Part shown: in pieces, positions 41,540 to 50,500 of the stretch
Numbering within the stretch: position 1 is the first letter of the stretch
How the letters are laid out: each line of letters begins with the position of its first letter
From: Hyphomicrobiaceae bacterium
Lineage (GTDB): Bacteria; Pseudomonadota; Alphaproteobacteria; Rhizobiales; Hyphomicrobiaceae
DNA: 64,000 nucleotides
Assembly: GCA_020638055.1 (NCBI GenBank)
Contig: JACKJH010000001.1
Span: 124,001 to 188,000, forward strand
Reading direction: 5' to 3'
Position numbers and translations under genes: made by a program
The notes under the pieces: model-generated
Told to the model about the DNA's origin: nothing
Databases searched by the model: none
Seen by the model: the letters and a program-made list of their open reading frames with translations, nothing else

Positions 41540-41727
41540 TCTTTCTTCCTTTTGCCAGCCCGAAGGTGCTGCGAGGATCCCGCGATGACGTGTTTCCGAT
41601 GCAGCGATTCGCAGGGCCGGATGGCATCGGGAAGCCTGAGAGGCCGCTCCAGCCCCGCCGCGCGCCGGCGACCGCATTGGGCGGGCGGCGTCTGAAAAAG
41701 ATGGAGGGGCGGATGATCCGCCCCGTT

Positions 41728-41892
41728 TCATCCGAAGGGATCGATCTCGGAGACGATGGTGTCATCGTCGCCGTCATATTCGGCGGCGGGCATCACGCTC
41801 ATGGTGCCGTCGCCGGCGCGGAAGATGATGATGGCGACCATCAGGGTGGAGGCGAGACTGGCGGCATAGGCGTTGGCAGTTGCGAGGGTCAT
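41728..41892 (-). CDS. Small conserved ICE protein (54 residues)
   Basis: MTLATANAYAASLASTLMVAIIIFRAGDGTMSVMPAAEYDGDDDTIVSEIDPFG: an amphipathic/hydrophobic N-terminal half that could be a membrane helix and a strongly acidic tail. GGAGCC precedes the start. I do not know its function. It shares with the ssb gene a special upstream hairpin with loop AATGGT at the same distance (about 20 bases) from the start codon, so the two may be regulated together. Confidence 0.6.
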   Translation of the reverse strand: MTLATANAYAASLASTLMVAIIIFRAGDGTMSVMPAAEYDGDDDTIVSEIDPFG

Positions 41893-41911
41893 TGTCCGGC
41901 TCCCGATTTTG

Positions 41912-41929
41912 GCGGGGACCATTCCCCGC
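41912..41929 (-). promoter_or_regulatory. AATGGT-loop hairpin leader, copy 1
   Basis: In the sense (minus) strand GCGGGG-AATGGT-CCCCGC forms a six-base-pair hairpin whose foot is 19 bases before the ATG at 41892. The loop is shared with the hairpin upstream of ssb (42768-42787) while the stem sequence differs, which argues for RNA structure conservation. Confidence 0.5.
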
Positions 41930-42342
41930 TCGACGGGCGCCCGAAGTGTTTTGGGCTCGGCCGGGGTCATCGCGCAGGCGAAGACGAAGCGACCGCACGC
42001 TTTGCGTAGCGGACCCCATGAGGGTTGACCCTGGAAGGCCGGGACCAGAACCAAGGTTAAGCCACAAGAGCGGGGTGGTTTCCGCATGCCGGGGCCGGTT
42101 GGTCCTGCATTGCCATTGCCGGTGCCGTCTTGGCTCTCGGCATGACGATCGCGATCGTCCGCCGCCGTTCGTGGCCTGCATGATGCCCGCCGCCGAATAT
42201 GCGCCCGGCGCACGCCAGTCTGCTTCATCCCTTCGCGTGAAACGGCGCGCAGCGCCCAGGGCTGTCGTGCGCCGGTCACGGCGTTCTGGCGCGAACATGA
42301 GAAATCCCGGCGGCTTGCGCCGCCGGGTCTCCGGCCGTCCGG

Positions 42343-42747
42343 TCAGAACGGGATGTCGTCATCCATGTCGCGCTGGTCGCCGCTGCCGTTCTCGGTCTGC
42401 TTCGCCCGGCTCAGGAAATCGACGGTCTCGGCGATGATCTCGCAGCCGTAGCGGTCGTTGCCCTGCTGGTCGGTCCATTTGGTGTAGTGGATGCGGCCAC
42501 GAACCAGAACCTTCATGCCCTTCTCGCAATGCTCCTCGATCGTCTTGCCGAGGCCGTTGAAGGCGGTGATCCGGTGCCATTCGGTGTCCTGCACTCGGTA
42601 GCCCCTGTCGTCGCGGACCACCTTGCCTTCCGAGTAGCGGGGGCGCGAGGTCGCGAGGGTGAAGTGGGTGATCCTGGTGCCGCCCTGGGTGGTGCGGGTT
42701 TCCGGGTCCTGGCCGATGTTGCCAGCGAGGATGACGATGTTCTGCAT
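42343..42747 (-). CDS. ssb: Single-stranded DNA-binding protein
   Basis: A 134-residue SSB. The OB fold is evident (MQNIVILAGNIGQDPETRTTQGGTRITHFTLATSRPRY, DTEWHRITAFNGLGKTIEEHCEKGMKVLVRGRIHY, CEIIAETVDFLS), and the protein ends in the canonical acidic tip DMDDDIPF that recruits partner proteins. It is ICE-encoded and should coat transferred single strands in the donor or recipient. The upstream hairpin at 42768 may regulate it. Confidence 0.93.
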   Translation of the reverse strand: MQNIVILAGNIGQDPETRTTQGGTRITHFTLATSRPRYSEGKVVRDDRGYRVQDTEWHRITAFNGLGKTIEEHCEKGMKVLVRGRIHYTKWTDQQGNDRYGCEIIAETVDFLSRAKQTENGSGDQRDMDDDIPF

Positions 42748-42767
42748 TGTAGGTCTCCGTTGCTTCT

Positions 42768-42787
42768 CGGAGGAACCATTCCCTCCG
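42768..42787 (-). promoter_or_regulatory. AATGGT-loop hairpin leader, copy 2 (ssb)
   Basis: In the sense (minus) strand CGGAGG-GAATGGTT-CCTCCG forms a six-base-pair stem with the same AATGGT loop core as at 41912, with its foot 20 bases before the ssb start. The stems of the two copies differ on both sides in a compensating way. Confidence 0.55.
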
Positions 42788-43588
42788 ACGAGACCCGGCC
42801 AAGGCCGTCTGGAGACTCCTGCATCGCCGCCTCCGGCGGCGGCTTGACGCCCAAGGTCCGGGTGGAGCGGGCAGCCGCGCCCCGCGCGGCAACACGGCCG
42901 GAAACCGCGGGGGTTGCCGGAAGGAAACAGAACGGACTTAGGGGATCAGTCAGTCGGAGGGATTGGTGCTTCCGTAAGCCCGATGGAGACTGGAGCCAGA
43001 ACAGCATCCTTGCTGGCGCCAGATGATGACAGGGCCAGACGCACCGCCCCGGAGGCTCACCGGCCACGTCCCAGTTCGCCTGCCGATCAGCGCTCTGGCT
43101 TCGCAGGCAAGCGAGGACTTCCGCGAGAATGAGACGCCTACCGGGTCAACGCGCCGATGGCCGGATCATCGTTCCAAGGAACGTGGCTCGACCCAGGGCA
43201 TTGCAGCAAGGCATGAAGATGTTCGCGGCGCAGCTCTACGCACAGTCCCACGGACGGATCAGCCCGGCATCAATCGCCGTGCTCGCAGATCCGGCCCGAT
43301 GCCGACGCACCGGGCCGGACGGGGCGACCGACACGGCAACGGCATGTCCAGCGAGGGCGATGACGCTCTGTACTTATTGGATGGCCGGAGGCTTGGTGGC
43401 GAAAGCTGCCGGGATGGACATGGGAATGATGGATCGCCGCCGCCCCATGTCAGCGCCCCGTGTCAGCGATTGAAGCCGAATGGCGGAAACGCGCCGCAGG
43501 CGTGGTTCCGGCGCAGCCGAAAGCGCGGCCCGAAGGGCGGCATCCTTTCTTTCAGGTCCATGCCGCCAGCATCACCGAAACGACACTA
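42788..43588. other. 801-base stretch without a convincing gene
   Basis: No open frame here has a good start, ribosome site and family match. A plus-strand frame at 43129-43473 is open but its product is low-information and Met/Arg/Pro-biased. The left part belongs to the ssb leader. The rest is GC-rich and could hold an untranslated RNA or cis-acting site, but no clear hairpin series or repeat was seen. Confidence 0.4.
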
Positions 43589-44005
43589 TCAACGTGAAAG
43601 CGCAGCCGTTCCGACCGCATTGAGATTCAGCACCGCGGCGATGCCGATGACGATGCCACCGATCCCGCCGAGGATGTTGATGGCGATGGCCGAGTCGATC
43701 ATGTGCTTGGTCACGCCATGAACCAGTGCGAAACCCGCGATGACGGCCGGAATGGCGAAGATGGCGAGTGCGATCAGGCGCAAGGCCGGGTTCTTGGCAA
43801 AGCCGAGGACGCCGATGACGAGCACGATGGAGCCCACGGCCGCACCGATGGCAGCAAGGGCGGAAAGCCAGAAGCCCGAGCCGGTCGCATAGACATATTG
43901 GAACGCGGTAATGCCCGTCATCACTGGCAGCGCATAGATGGCGAGATGCCAAGCGATCACGCAGAAGGTGATGGTGAGCGAGATGGCGAGAAGGATCAGC
44001 GTCAT
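43589..44005 (-). CDS. Four-helix inner-membrane protein, unknown
   Basis: A 138-residue very hydrophobic protein with four probable membrane segments: LILLAISLTITFCVIAWHLAIYAL, GFWLSALAAIGAAVGSIVLVIGVLGF, LRLIALAIFAIPAVIAGFALV and ILGGIGGIVIGIAAVLNL. A cytoplasmic KN between helices suggests a compact bundle. The family is not recognised; similar small membrane proteins recur in the accessory part of rhizobial ICEs. A GGAGG-like sequence precedes the start. It could serve surface exclusion or transfer, but that is speculation. Confidence 0.7.
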   Translation of the reverse strand: MTLILLAISLTITFCVIAWHLAIYALPVMTGITAFQYVYATGSGFWLSALAAIGAAVGSIVLVIGVLGFAKNPALRLIALAIFAIPAVIAGFALVHGVTKHMIDSAIAINILGGIGGIVIGIAAVLNLNAVGTAALSR

Positions 44006-44264
44006 GGAAACCTCCAGATAAAGGCATGAGGATCACGACAGGCTGCCGGGAGATACGCTCCGCCTGCGACTGTTCTGCTTCGCCGGTTCTTCGCAAAAGA
44101 GAAGACGCAGCTTTTCGGCGTTCGTCAAGCCAGCTTGGGGCATCGCATTTGCTGTAGAGACGCGTCAGGAAAATGCGAACAGGCAAGTAACGATCAATGG
44201 GACGGCGCTCCCGAACTGGCATCACCCCCGCTGGAATTCTATCAGTGTTCAAAAAGGGGGAATC

Positions 44265-45185
44265 ATGCCGACGACAATGTGTGACCTCGCGTCCAAGCTG
44301 CCGCTTTTGATCGGCCAGCTTCTCGATCGCGAAAGCCATCTCAAGCGCGGGCGCTTTCGAGAGGAGACGATGACCGATATTTTCACGGGCGCTCTGGCCG
44401 CGTTTGCCGGCTCCAATCTCGTGATTCAATATCCGGTCGAAGTCGAAACCGGTGGCGACATCGATCTGCGCTTCTGGCACGCGGCGAGTGGCCGCAACCT
44501 GTTCGTCAGGATTCAGGCCAAGCGTCTGAATGCGGAAAGCGATGTCGCGAAAACGAAGCAGGTCAAGATCAAGAACCGCGCCTATAACGAGCTGCTGCAC
44601 AAGCCGCCGAAGGCTCTGGATTACCAGTTCCGGACTCTGCGAGACGCGCCCGATCCGTGGATACCGCTCTATATGTTCTACAACCACCACAGCGTAACGC
44701 GCGATCCCGCCTTTGCAGGGACGACGCCGACCGTCCGGGGGATCAATCTGGCCTTTGCCTGTGACATCGCCGAAGAGCTGGAGCTGAAGCTGGCTTCAGC
44801 GCCTAAGAAAAGGCTGAATCACAAGCGGCTGAGTCATCTGCAGAAGCACTTTTTTGGGATCGAAGCGATCCTGTGCCCGCCTGGTAGCTGGAATGACGAA
44901 GGCGTTCCGCCGCCGGATTTTGTGCAGAAATCCCTGAGAGAGTTCTATCGTCAGGATGTGGCCAGCATCGAAGGCAAGGATGATCGGGATGCGGTCTTCC
45001 GTCGCCTCATGGAGCCGAGCGGCCTCGTCGTCCGCAGCGATGTCGCCCGCCGCTTGCCGGACGGTCCGTCGATCCGCGTCAGGCAACATGACGTGGACGT
45101 TCCGACGATCACTTTCATTTCGGGGCGAACGACGGATGATCGGACGCCCAACATCACCAACAATCCCGACGCTGCGCAAGGGTGA
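44265..45185 (+). CDS. DUF6615-like protein with possible nuclease motif
   Basis: A 306-residue cytoplasmic protein. RFREETMTDIFTGALAAF, VETGGDIDLRFWHAASGRNLFVRIQAKRLN and KALDYQF are reminiscent of DUF6615. The TGGDIDxxFW...VRIQAKR segment has the D-(x)n-(E/Q)xK spacing of PD-(D/E)xK nucleases. The C-terminal half has no assigned domain. It is the only plus-strand gene in this stretch of the ICE, so it is an independent transcription unit, possibly an inserted cargo or defence gene. Catalytic activity is inference. Confidence 0.6.
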   Translation: MPTTMCDLASKLPLLIGQLLDRESHLKRGRFREETMTDIFTGALAAFAGSNLVIQYPVEVETGGDIDLRFWHAASGRNLFVRIQAKRLNAESDVAKTKQVKIKNRAYNELLHKPPKALDYQFRTLRDAPDPWIPLYMFYNHHSVTRDPAFAGTTPTVRGINLAFACDIAEELELKLASAPKKRLNHKRLSHLQKHFFGIEAILCPPGSWNDEGVPPPDFVQKSLREFYRQDVASIEGKDDRDAVFRRLMEPSGLVVRSDVARRLPDGPSIRVRQHDVDVPTITFISGRTTDDRTPNITNNPDAAQG

Positions 45186-45200
45186 GGTGAATGGCGGCGC

Positions 45201-46133
45201 TCACGCGCCGCCGCCGTGCTTCATGACCGGGATGCCGAGCTTGCGGGCCTTGTCCGCGAGATTGTCCTGAATCCCGGTTCCGGGGAAGTGGATGACCCCG
45301 ATCGGCATGGTGTCGAGCATCGTGTCGTTGCGCTTGAACGGCGCTGCCTTGGCGTGCTTGGTCCAGTCGGGCTTGAAGGGGATTTGCGTGACCTTGCGGT
45401 TGCTGGCCCATTTCGCGGCGATGAGTTCGGCGCCCTTCGGGCTTCCACCGTGCAGCAGCACCATGTCGGGGTGCTTAGCGTGAACCTGATCGAGCTTGGC
45501 CCAGATCAGGCGATGGTCGTTGTAGTCGAGACCACCGGTGAAGGCCACTTTCGGGCCGGGCGGCAGGAGCACCTCGTTCTCGGCGTGCTTCTTCGCGGCG
45601 AGGAAGTCGCGGCTGTCGATCATCGCGGCGGTCAGGTTGCGATGGTTGACCATGGAGCCCGTGCGTGGCCGCCAGACTGAGTGGGTGTGGCGCTCGAAGT
45701 GATCGCCGGCCTGGTCGCGCATCAGCTCGAAGGCGTCGCGCCGTTCGAGAAGGGTCTGCCCCTCTGCCGTCAGGCGCTCCAGTTCGACGGACTTCACCTC
45801 GGAGCCGTCCTGTTCCCTCTGGAGGCGGCGCTGCGCGACTTCGTTGTCGTCCAGCTCGCGTGCGATCCGGTCGCCGGCGCGCTGAAAGAGGTTGACCGTG
45901 CCCCAGAGCAGTTCTTCGAGGTCGGGTTCGAGGCGGGTGTCCGAGAGCGCCACCACGAGGGCGTCGAAGATGTCGGCGATGCTGCCGGCCACCACATTGC
46001 CCTCGGGGAGCGGCCGCGGGTCGGGTTCGTCCTCAAAGGGACGGTAGCCGTAGAGCGCCAGTTCCTGAAGGACGTGATCGGTCGGGGAAGATGCGTGGTG
46101 CGGTTCGTAGTCGGTGTCGTGGTGTTCGGTCAT
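45201..46133 (-). CDS. DUF2493 domain protein (SLOG-like C-terminus)
   Basis: A 310-residue protein. The N-terminal 180 residues are acidic and helical (VLQELALYGYRPFEDEPDPRPLPEGNVVAGSIADIFDALVVALSDTRLEPDLEELLWGTVNLF). The C-terminal DUF2493 domain has VAFTGGLDYNDHRLIWAKLDQVHAKHPDMVLLHGGSPKGAELIAAKWASNRKV, a Rossmann-like nucleotide-binding fold of the SLOG group. Such proteins are regular members of ICE accessory regions; the ligand is not known. The ATG at 46133 is taken because upstream sequence in frame is not protein-like. Confidence 0.8.
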   Translation of the reverse strand: MTEHHDTDYEPHHASSPTDHVLQELALYGYRPFEDEPDPRPLPEGNVVAGSIADIFDALVVALSDTRLEPDLEELLWGTVNLFQRAGDRIARELDDNEVAQRRLQREQDGSEVKSVELERLTAEGQTLLERRDAFELMRDQAGDHFERHTHSVWRPRTGSMVNHRNLTAAMIDSRDFLAAKKHAENEVLLPPGPKVAFTGGLDYNDHRLIWAKLDQVHAKHPDMVLLHGGSPKGAELIAAKWASNRKVTQIPFKPDWTKHAKAAPFKRNDTMLDTMPIGVIHFPGTGIQDNLADKARKLGIPVMKHGGGA

Positions 46134-46462
46134 AGCGGTCTGCCTTCGGCTGGAAGCCGCGCCCATCGCGGCCTTCGTGGCGACGAAAGGCGGCGGGCGG
46201 GACGGACCTGCACCGGACGCGTAGCGGGAGGCCGGAACGCAGAGGAGGATGACGGGGGCCGGCGATTTTGCTTCGCGATGCAAAGCGTCCGCAGGACGCG
46301 GCGGAAAATCGTTGGCAACCGGCATTGCCTGTCCGGCACGACTGACGCCCCGATCGCCCTCTCAGAAGGCCGTGGGTGTGGCCTCCCCGCGCCGGAGGTA
46401 GACCGCTATGGCCGAACCGGCCCCGCGATACAGCGTTGCCGCTACCACCTGACCGTGACCGA
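46134..46462. other. 329-base intergenic region
   Basis: No gene is visible. It contains a long imperfect hairpin, CGATTTT near 46264 against AAAATCG near 46312, enclosing the inner hairpin GCGTCC-GCA-GGACGC. This may be the untranslated leader of the DUF2493 gene or a transcription terminator for the toprim gene. Confidence 0.35.
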
Positions 46463-47524
46463 TCAGGCCGCCAGCAACATGAAGCGGGCTATGTCCTGCG
46501 AGACGATCTGGTCGCGCAGCCGTGCCGCCAATGCGTCGTGGCCGAGCAGCCTGAGATCTTCGTTGAAGTCGCCGAGCCGTGGCGTGAGCACGACCGCCTC
46601 GATCCCGACCGCGCTCGCACGCTCTGTCAAGGTCGCCATCGCGCCGTCGCCGGCTGGATCGTTGTCGCGGGCGATATAGAGTCGCCGCAGCGTCGTCGGG
46701 AACAGGATGGCGCTGAGATGGGCCGCCGAGAGCGCCGCCTGTGCCGGCATCATGGGCAGAACCGAGCGGACGGACAGCACCGTTTCGATGCCTTCGCCGG
46801 CCGTCATCACCTCGCTGCCCACGCCGAATCGGACGGCGTTCCCAAGGAGATCACCCATCGCACGCCGGGGCGTCTCGATCGGCGCACGGCCAAGATGCGC
46901 CTCGCTGAAGCCGTCGGGATCGAGCCAGGTGCGGTGCGCGCCCGTAATCGTGCCGGCGGGGTCGGTGACGGCGGCGACCATTGCCGGCCATGTCTCGGTC
47001 GGAGCGTTCTCGTCGGCCCGATAGTAGCAGCGGGGGTGGAAGCGCAGGCTTGCGGTTTCGTGCAAAGCCGTAATGGCGCGGTTCCGCAAATACGTTTCCA
47101 CGAGCGTCTGCCCGACGGGCTTCGCCATGGCAAGGAGCCGCCGTGAGGCTTCGGGCGATCCTGTCGGGACCGATGCCGGGCGTCCGTCACGATCACCGGG
47201 TTCGGGTTCAGGATGCGGCAAGGCCAGGAAGGACCGGGCCTCGTCTGCAATGTCCTTGAAGTCGATCAGCCCGCAGCTTTCGCGGATGACGTCGAGAAGA
47301 TCGCCATGTTCGCCGGTGGCGGAATCGGTCCATTTGCCGGCTGCGCCCTTACCGGTTTCCGGCCCGGTCAACCGAACGAACATCGACCGGCCCGGTGTGT
47401 TGCGGACATCGCCGACCTGCCAGTATCGCCCGGCGCGATGGCCGGACGACAGATAATGACGGCAAACCGCCTCGGCCTGCCGGCCGAGACGGATTGCGAG
47501 TTCGCCAGCGTCGAAGCGGGCCAT
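46463..47524 (-). CDS. Toprim-domain (primase-like) protein
   Basis: A 353-residue protein. The C-terminal toprim fold is clear: Glu in VMTAGEGIETVLSVR (about residue 243) and Asp-x-Asp in RLYIARDNDPAGDGAM (about residue 282). The N-terminal part (HYLSSGHRAGRYWQVGDVRNTPGRSMFVRLTG...GKWTDSATGEHGDLLDVI) resembles the CHC2-like/DUF7146 region of conjugative primases. It probably primes or processes DNA of the element after transfer. It is followed by no gene for about 330 bases and starts next to the large helicase. Confidence 0.87.
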   Translation of the reverse strand: MARFDAGELAIRLGRQAEAVCRHYLSSGHRAGRYWQVGDVRNTPGRSMFVRLTGPETGKGAAGKWTDSATGEHGDLLDVIRESCGLIDFKDIADEARSFLALPHPEPEPGDRDGRPASVPTGSPEASRRLLAMAKPVGQTLVETYLRNRAITALHETASLRFHPRCYYRADENAPTETWPAMVAAVTDPAGTITGAHRTWLDPDGFSEAHLGRAPIETPRRAMGDLLGNAVRFGVGSEVMTAGEGIETVLSVRSVLPMMPAQAALSAAHLSAILFPTTLRRLYIARDNDPAGDGAMATLTERASAVGIEAVVLTPRLGDFNEDLRLLGHDALAARLRDQIVSQDIARFMLLAA

Positions 47525-50500
47525 TTACGCCGCCTCCCGTTCGCCGATGCGCTCGACCGGCCAGCGTTCGAGCAGCTTTACGAGCACGATTGGCCCATTG
47601 GCGTCGACCGGCACGAACATCCTGAGCTTCCACGAGATGATTTCGTGGAACAGGCCATAGGCCGACAGCCGCTCGCGCATGGTGTCGGTGAAGCCCGAGA
47701 GTTCGATGCGGTTCGCGCCCATGACACGAGCGCGTCGAAGCTGAAGGCCCTCGGCGAGATCGAGGATCGTGCGGCCGTCCATCAGCGCCATGAAGGCGTC
47801 ATCAGGCGTGAGCGTCGTCGTGCTGGTCGTGGTCGCATTGGCGGCCCAGGCCGGAGAGACCTTGCGGCCGATGATGCGTTCGCCGTCATCGGTCTGGAGG
47901 CGATACACCCGCGTCGATTCATTCGGCAGGCTCTTCCAGATCGGCAGCAGCAGGCCGGTGACGACATGGATCGTGCTGTCGGCAAACTCCGGCACCTCCG
48001 CGATCTCAGCGGTCCAGGCGGCGGCGAAAGCATCGTGATCGGCCTCGATCCAGTGGGTTTCGTCCATCGCGCGCACCGGCATGTTGTGCGCTTCCATCGG
48101 TCGCAGGAGACGCACCCGCCGTTCGATCTCGCCATCGTCGAGCATGATGCTCGTCGTCGGTACCTGCACGGCGGCGCGGCCCGAACGCTCGTTGACGAGG
48201 AGCTTCGCGCGCCGGTCAGCGAGGTGGCCGAGAGCGGCGGCGAGCGTCAGCGGACGATTGCGCTCGCGCTGCGTGATGGCGAGCAACCGCGTCTCGGCGC
48301 CGGTGCCCGGATGGACATAGATTGTCTTGCGGTCGGTGACGATGAACCGTTCGGCGGTCAGCGTCTCCAGCCCTGCGTCATAGGTGCCGCTGGCGATGGC
48401 GCCCTCGATGCGCGCCGTCAGCAATTGCTCGAAGGCGGTGAAGAGGACGCCCTGAAGCTCGATCGTCAGCGCCAGCAGGCGATTGAGAAAGGTGGTGATC
48501 GGCGGCAGCTCGTCCTTGATGCCGGTCGAATCCATCAGCTTCAGGCCGGTGGCGGACTCGAAGCGGTCGAGCGAGCAGCCCTCGACCTTGCCGCGCACCA
48601 GCAGCATGTAGAGCTGGCGCAGCGCATCGCGCGCATAGGGGCTTTCCAGATTGTCCTCCGGGCGGAACAGACCTTGCCCGCCCGTCTGGCGCTGCCCGCG
48701 CGTGATCGCGCCGAGCGTGTCGAGGCGACGGGCGATGGTCGAGAGGAAACGCTTCTCGGCCTTCACGTCCGTCGCGATCGGGCGGAATAGCGGCGGCTGC
48801 GCCTGGTTGGTCCTGTGCGTGCGGCCGAGGCCCTGGATGGCGGCGTCGGCTTTCCAACCGGGTTCGAGCAGGTAGTGAACGCGCAGGCGCGTGTTCCGCG
48901 CCGAGAGTTCGGCATGGTAAGAGCGCCCCGTCCCGCCAGCGTCGGAGAAGATCAGGACGCGCTTGGCGTCGTCCATGAACGCCTGCGTCTCAGCGAGATT
49001 GGCCGAGGTTGCGCGGTTCTCGACCACGAGCCGCTGGCCTTTCCTGACGATCCGGCGCGAGCGGCCCGTCACCTCGGCCACCATGTCGGTGCCAAAGTGC
49101 TGGACGATCTGGTCGAGCGCGCCGGGAACGGCCGGCAGGCTCGCCAGCTTCTCGATCAGCTCGGTGCGGCGGGCGACGGCTTCACGGCTCTCGACCGGCT
49201 GGCCGTCACGCATGACCGGGCGGGACGAGACCTTGCCGTCGCTGTCGGTGAAGGGCTCGTAGAGCTGAACGGGGAAGCTGGTTTCGAGGTAGGACAGGAC
49301 ATATTCGCGCGGCGTGATGTCCGCCCGAATATCGTTCCATTCCTCGGTCGGGATGTCCGCCAGACGCCGTTCGGTCAGCGCCTCGCCGGTCGAGACGATC
49401 TGGATGACGGCGGAATGGCCGTCTTCGAGATCGGCTGTGATCGACCGGATCAGCGTCGGCGTTTTCATGCTGGTGAGCAGATGGCCGAAGAAACGCTGCT
49501 TGGCGGACTCGAAGGCCGAGCGGGCGGCGGACTTGGCCTGCTTGTTCAGCGTGCCGGACGATCCGGTGATGTTGGCGGCCTCCATCGCCGCGTCGAGATT
49601 GTTGTGAATGATGGCGAAAGCGCCGGCATAGGTGTCGTAGATGCGGGTCTGCTCCGGCGTCAGCGCGTGCTCGACGAGCTCGTATTCCACACCGTCGAAG
49701 GAGAGCGAGCGGGCGGTGTAGAGGCCGAGCGCGCGCAGGTCGCGAGCCAGCACTTCCATTGCCGCGACGCCGCCGGCCTCGATCGCCTCGACAAATTCGG
49801 CCCTGGTCGAGAACGGGAAATCCTCGCCGCCCCAGAGGCCGAGCCGCTGGGCATAGGCGAGATTGTGGACGGAGGTGGCGCCGGTCGCCGAGACATAGGT
49901 GATGCGGGCGTTCGGGAGCGCGTGCTGGAGGCGAAGCCCGGCGCGGCCCTGTTGCGAGGCGGCGACATCACCCCGTTCACCCTTGCCACCGGCGGCATTC
50001 TGCATCGCGTGCGCCTCGTCGAAAATGATGGCTCCATCGAAATCGGAGCCCAACCATTCAACGATCTGCTTGACGCGCGATAGCTTCTCGCCGCGGTCGT
50101 CGGAGCGCAGCGTGGCGTAGGTTGTAAATAGGACGCTTTCGGGCAGCGTGATCGGCCGTCCTTGCGGGAAGCGGGACAGAGGCGTGACCAGCAGGCGTTC
50201 CATGCCGAGCGCGGACCAGTCGCGTTGCGCATCCTCCAGCAGCTTGTCGGATTTGGAAATCCACACCGCCTTGCGCCGGCCTTGCAGCCAATTGTCGAGG
50301 ATGATCGCGGCGGACTGGCGGCCTTTGCCGACGCCCGTGCCATCCCCGATGAAGAAGCCGCGCCGGAAGCGCACGGCCTTCTCGGCATCGTCACGCGCGG
50401 CGGAAACGAGATCGAACGTCTCGTCCACGGTCCATGCGCCAGCGAGATAGTTCGAATGGGCTTCGCCCGCATAGACCAGCGTTTCGAGCTGGGCGTCCGA

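Noticed and set aside
43129..43473. Plus-strand 114-residue frame in the gene-free stretch
   Set aside because: There is no ribosome site, no family likeness and a biased composition; kept only as part of the unexplained gap.
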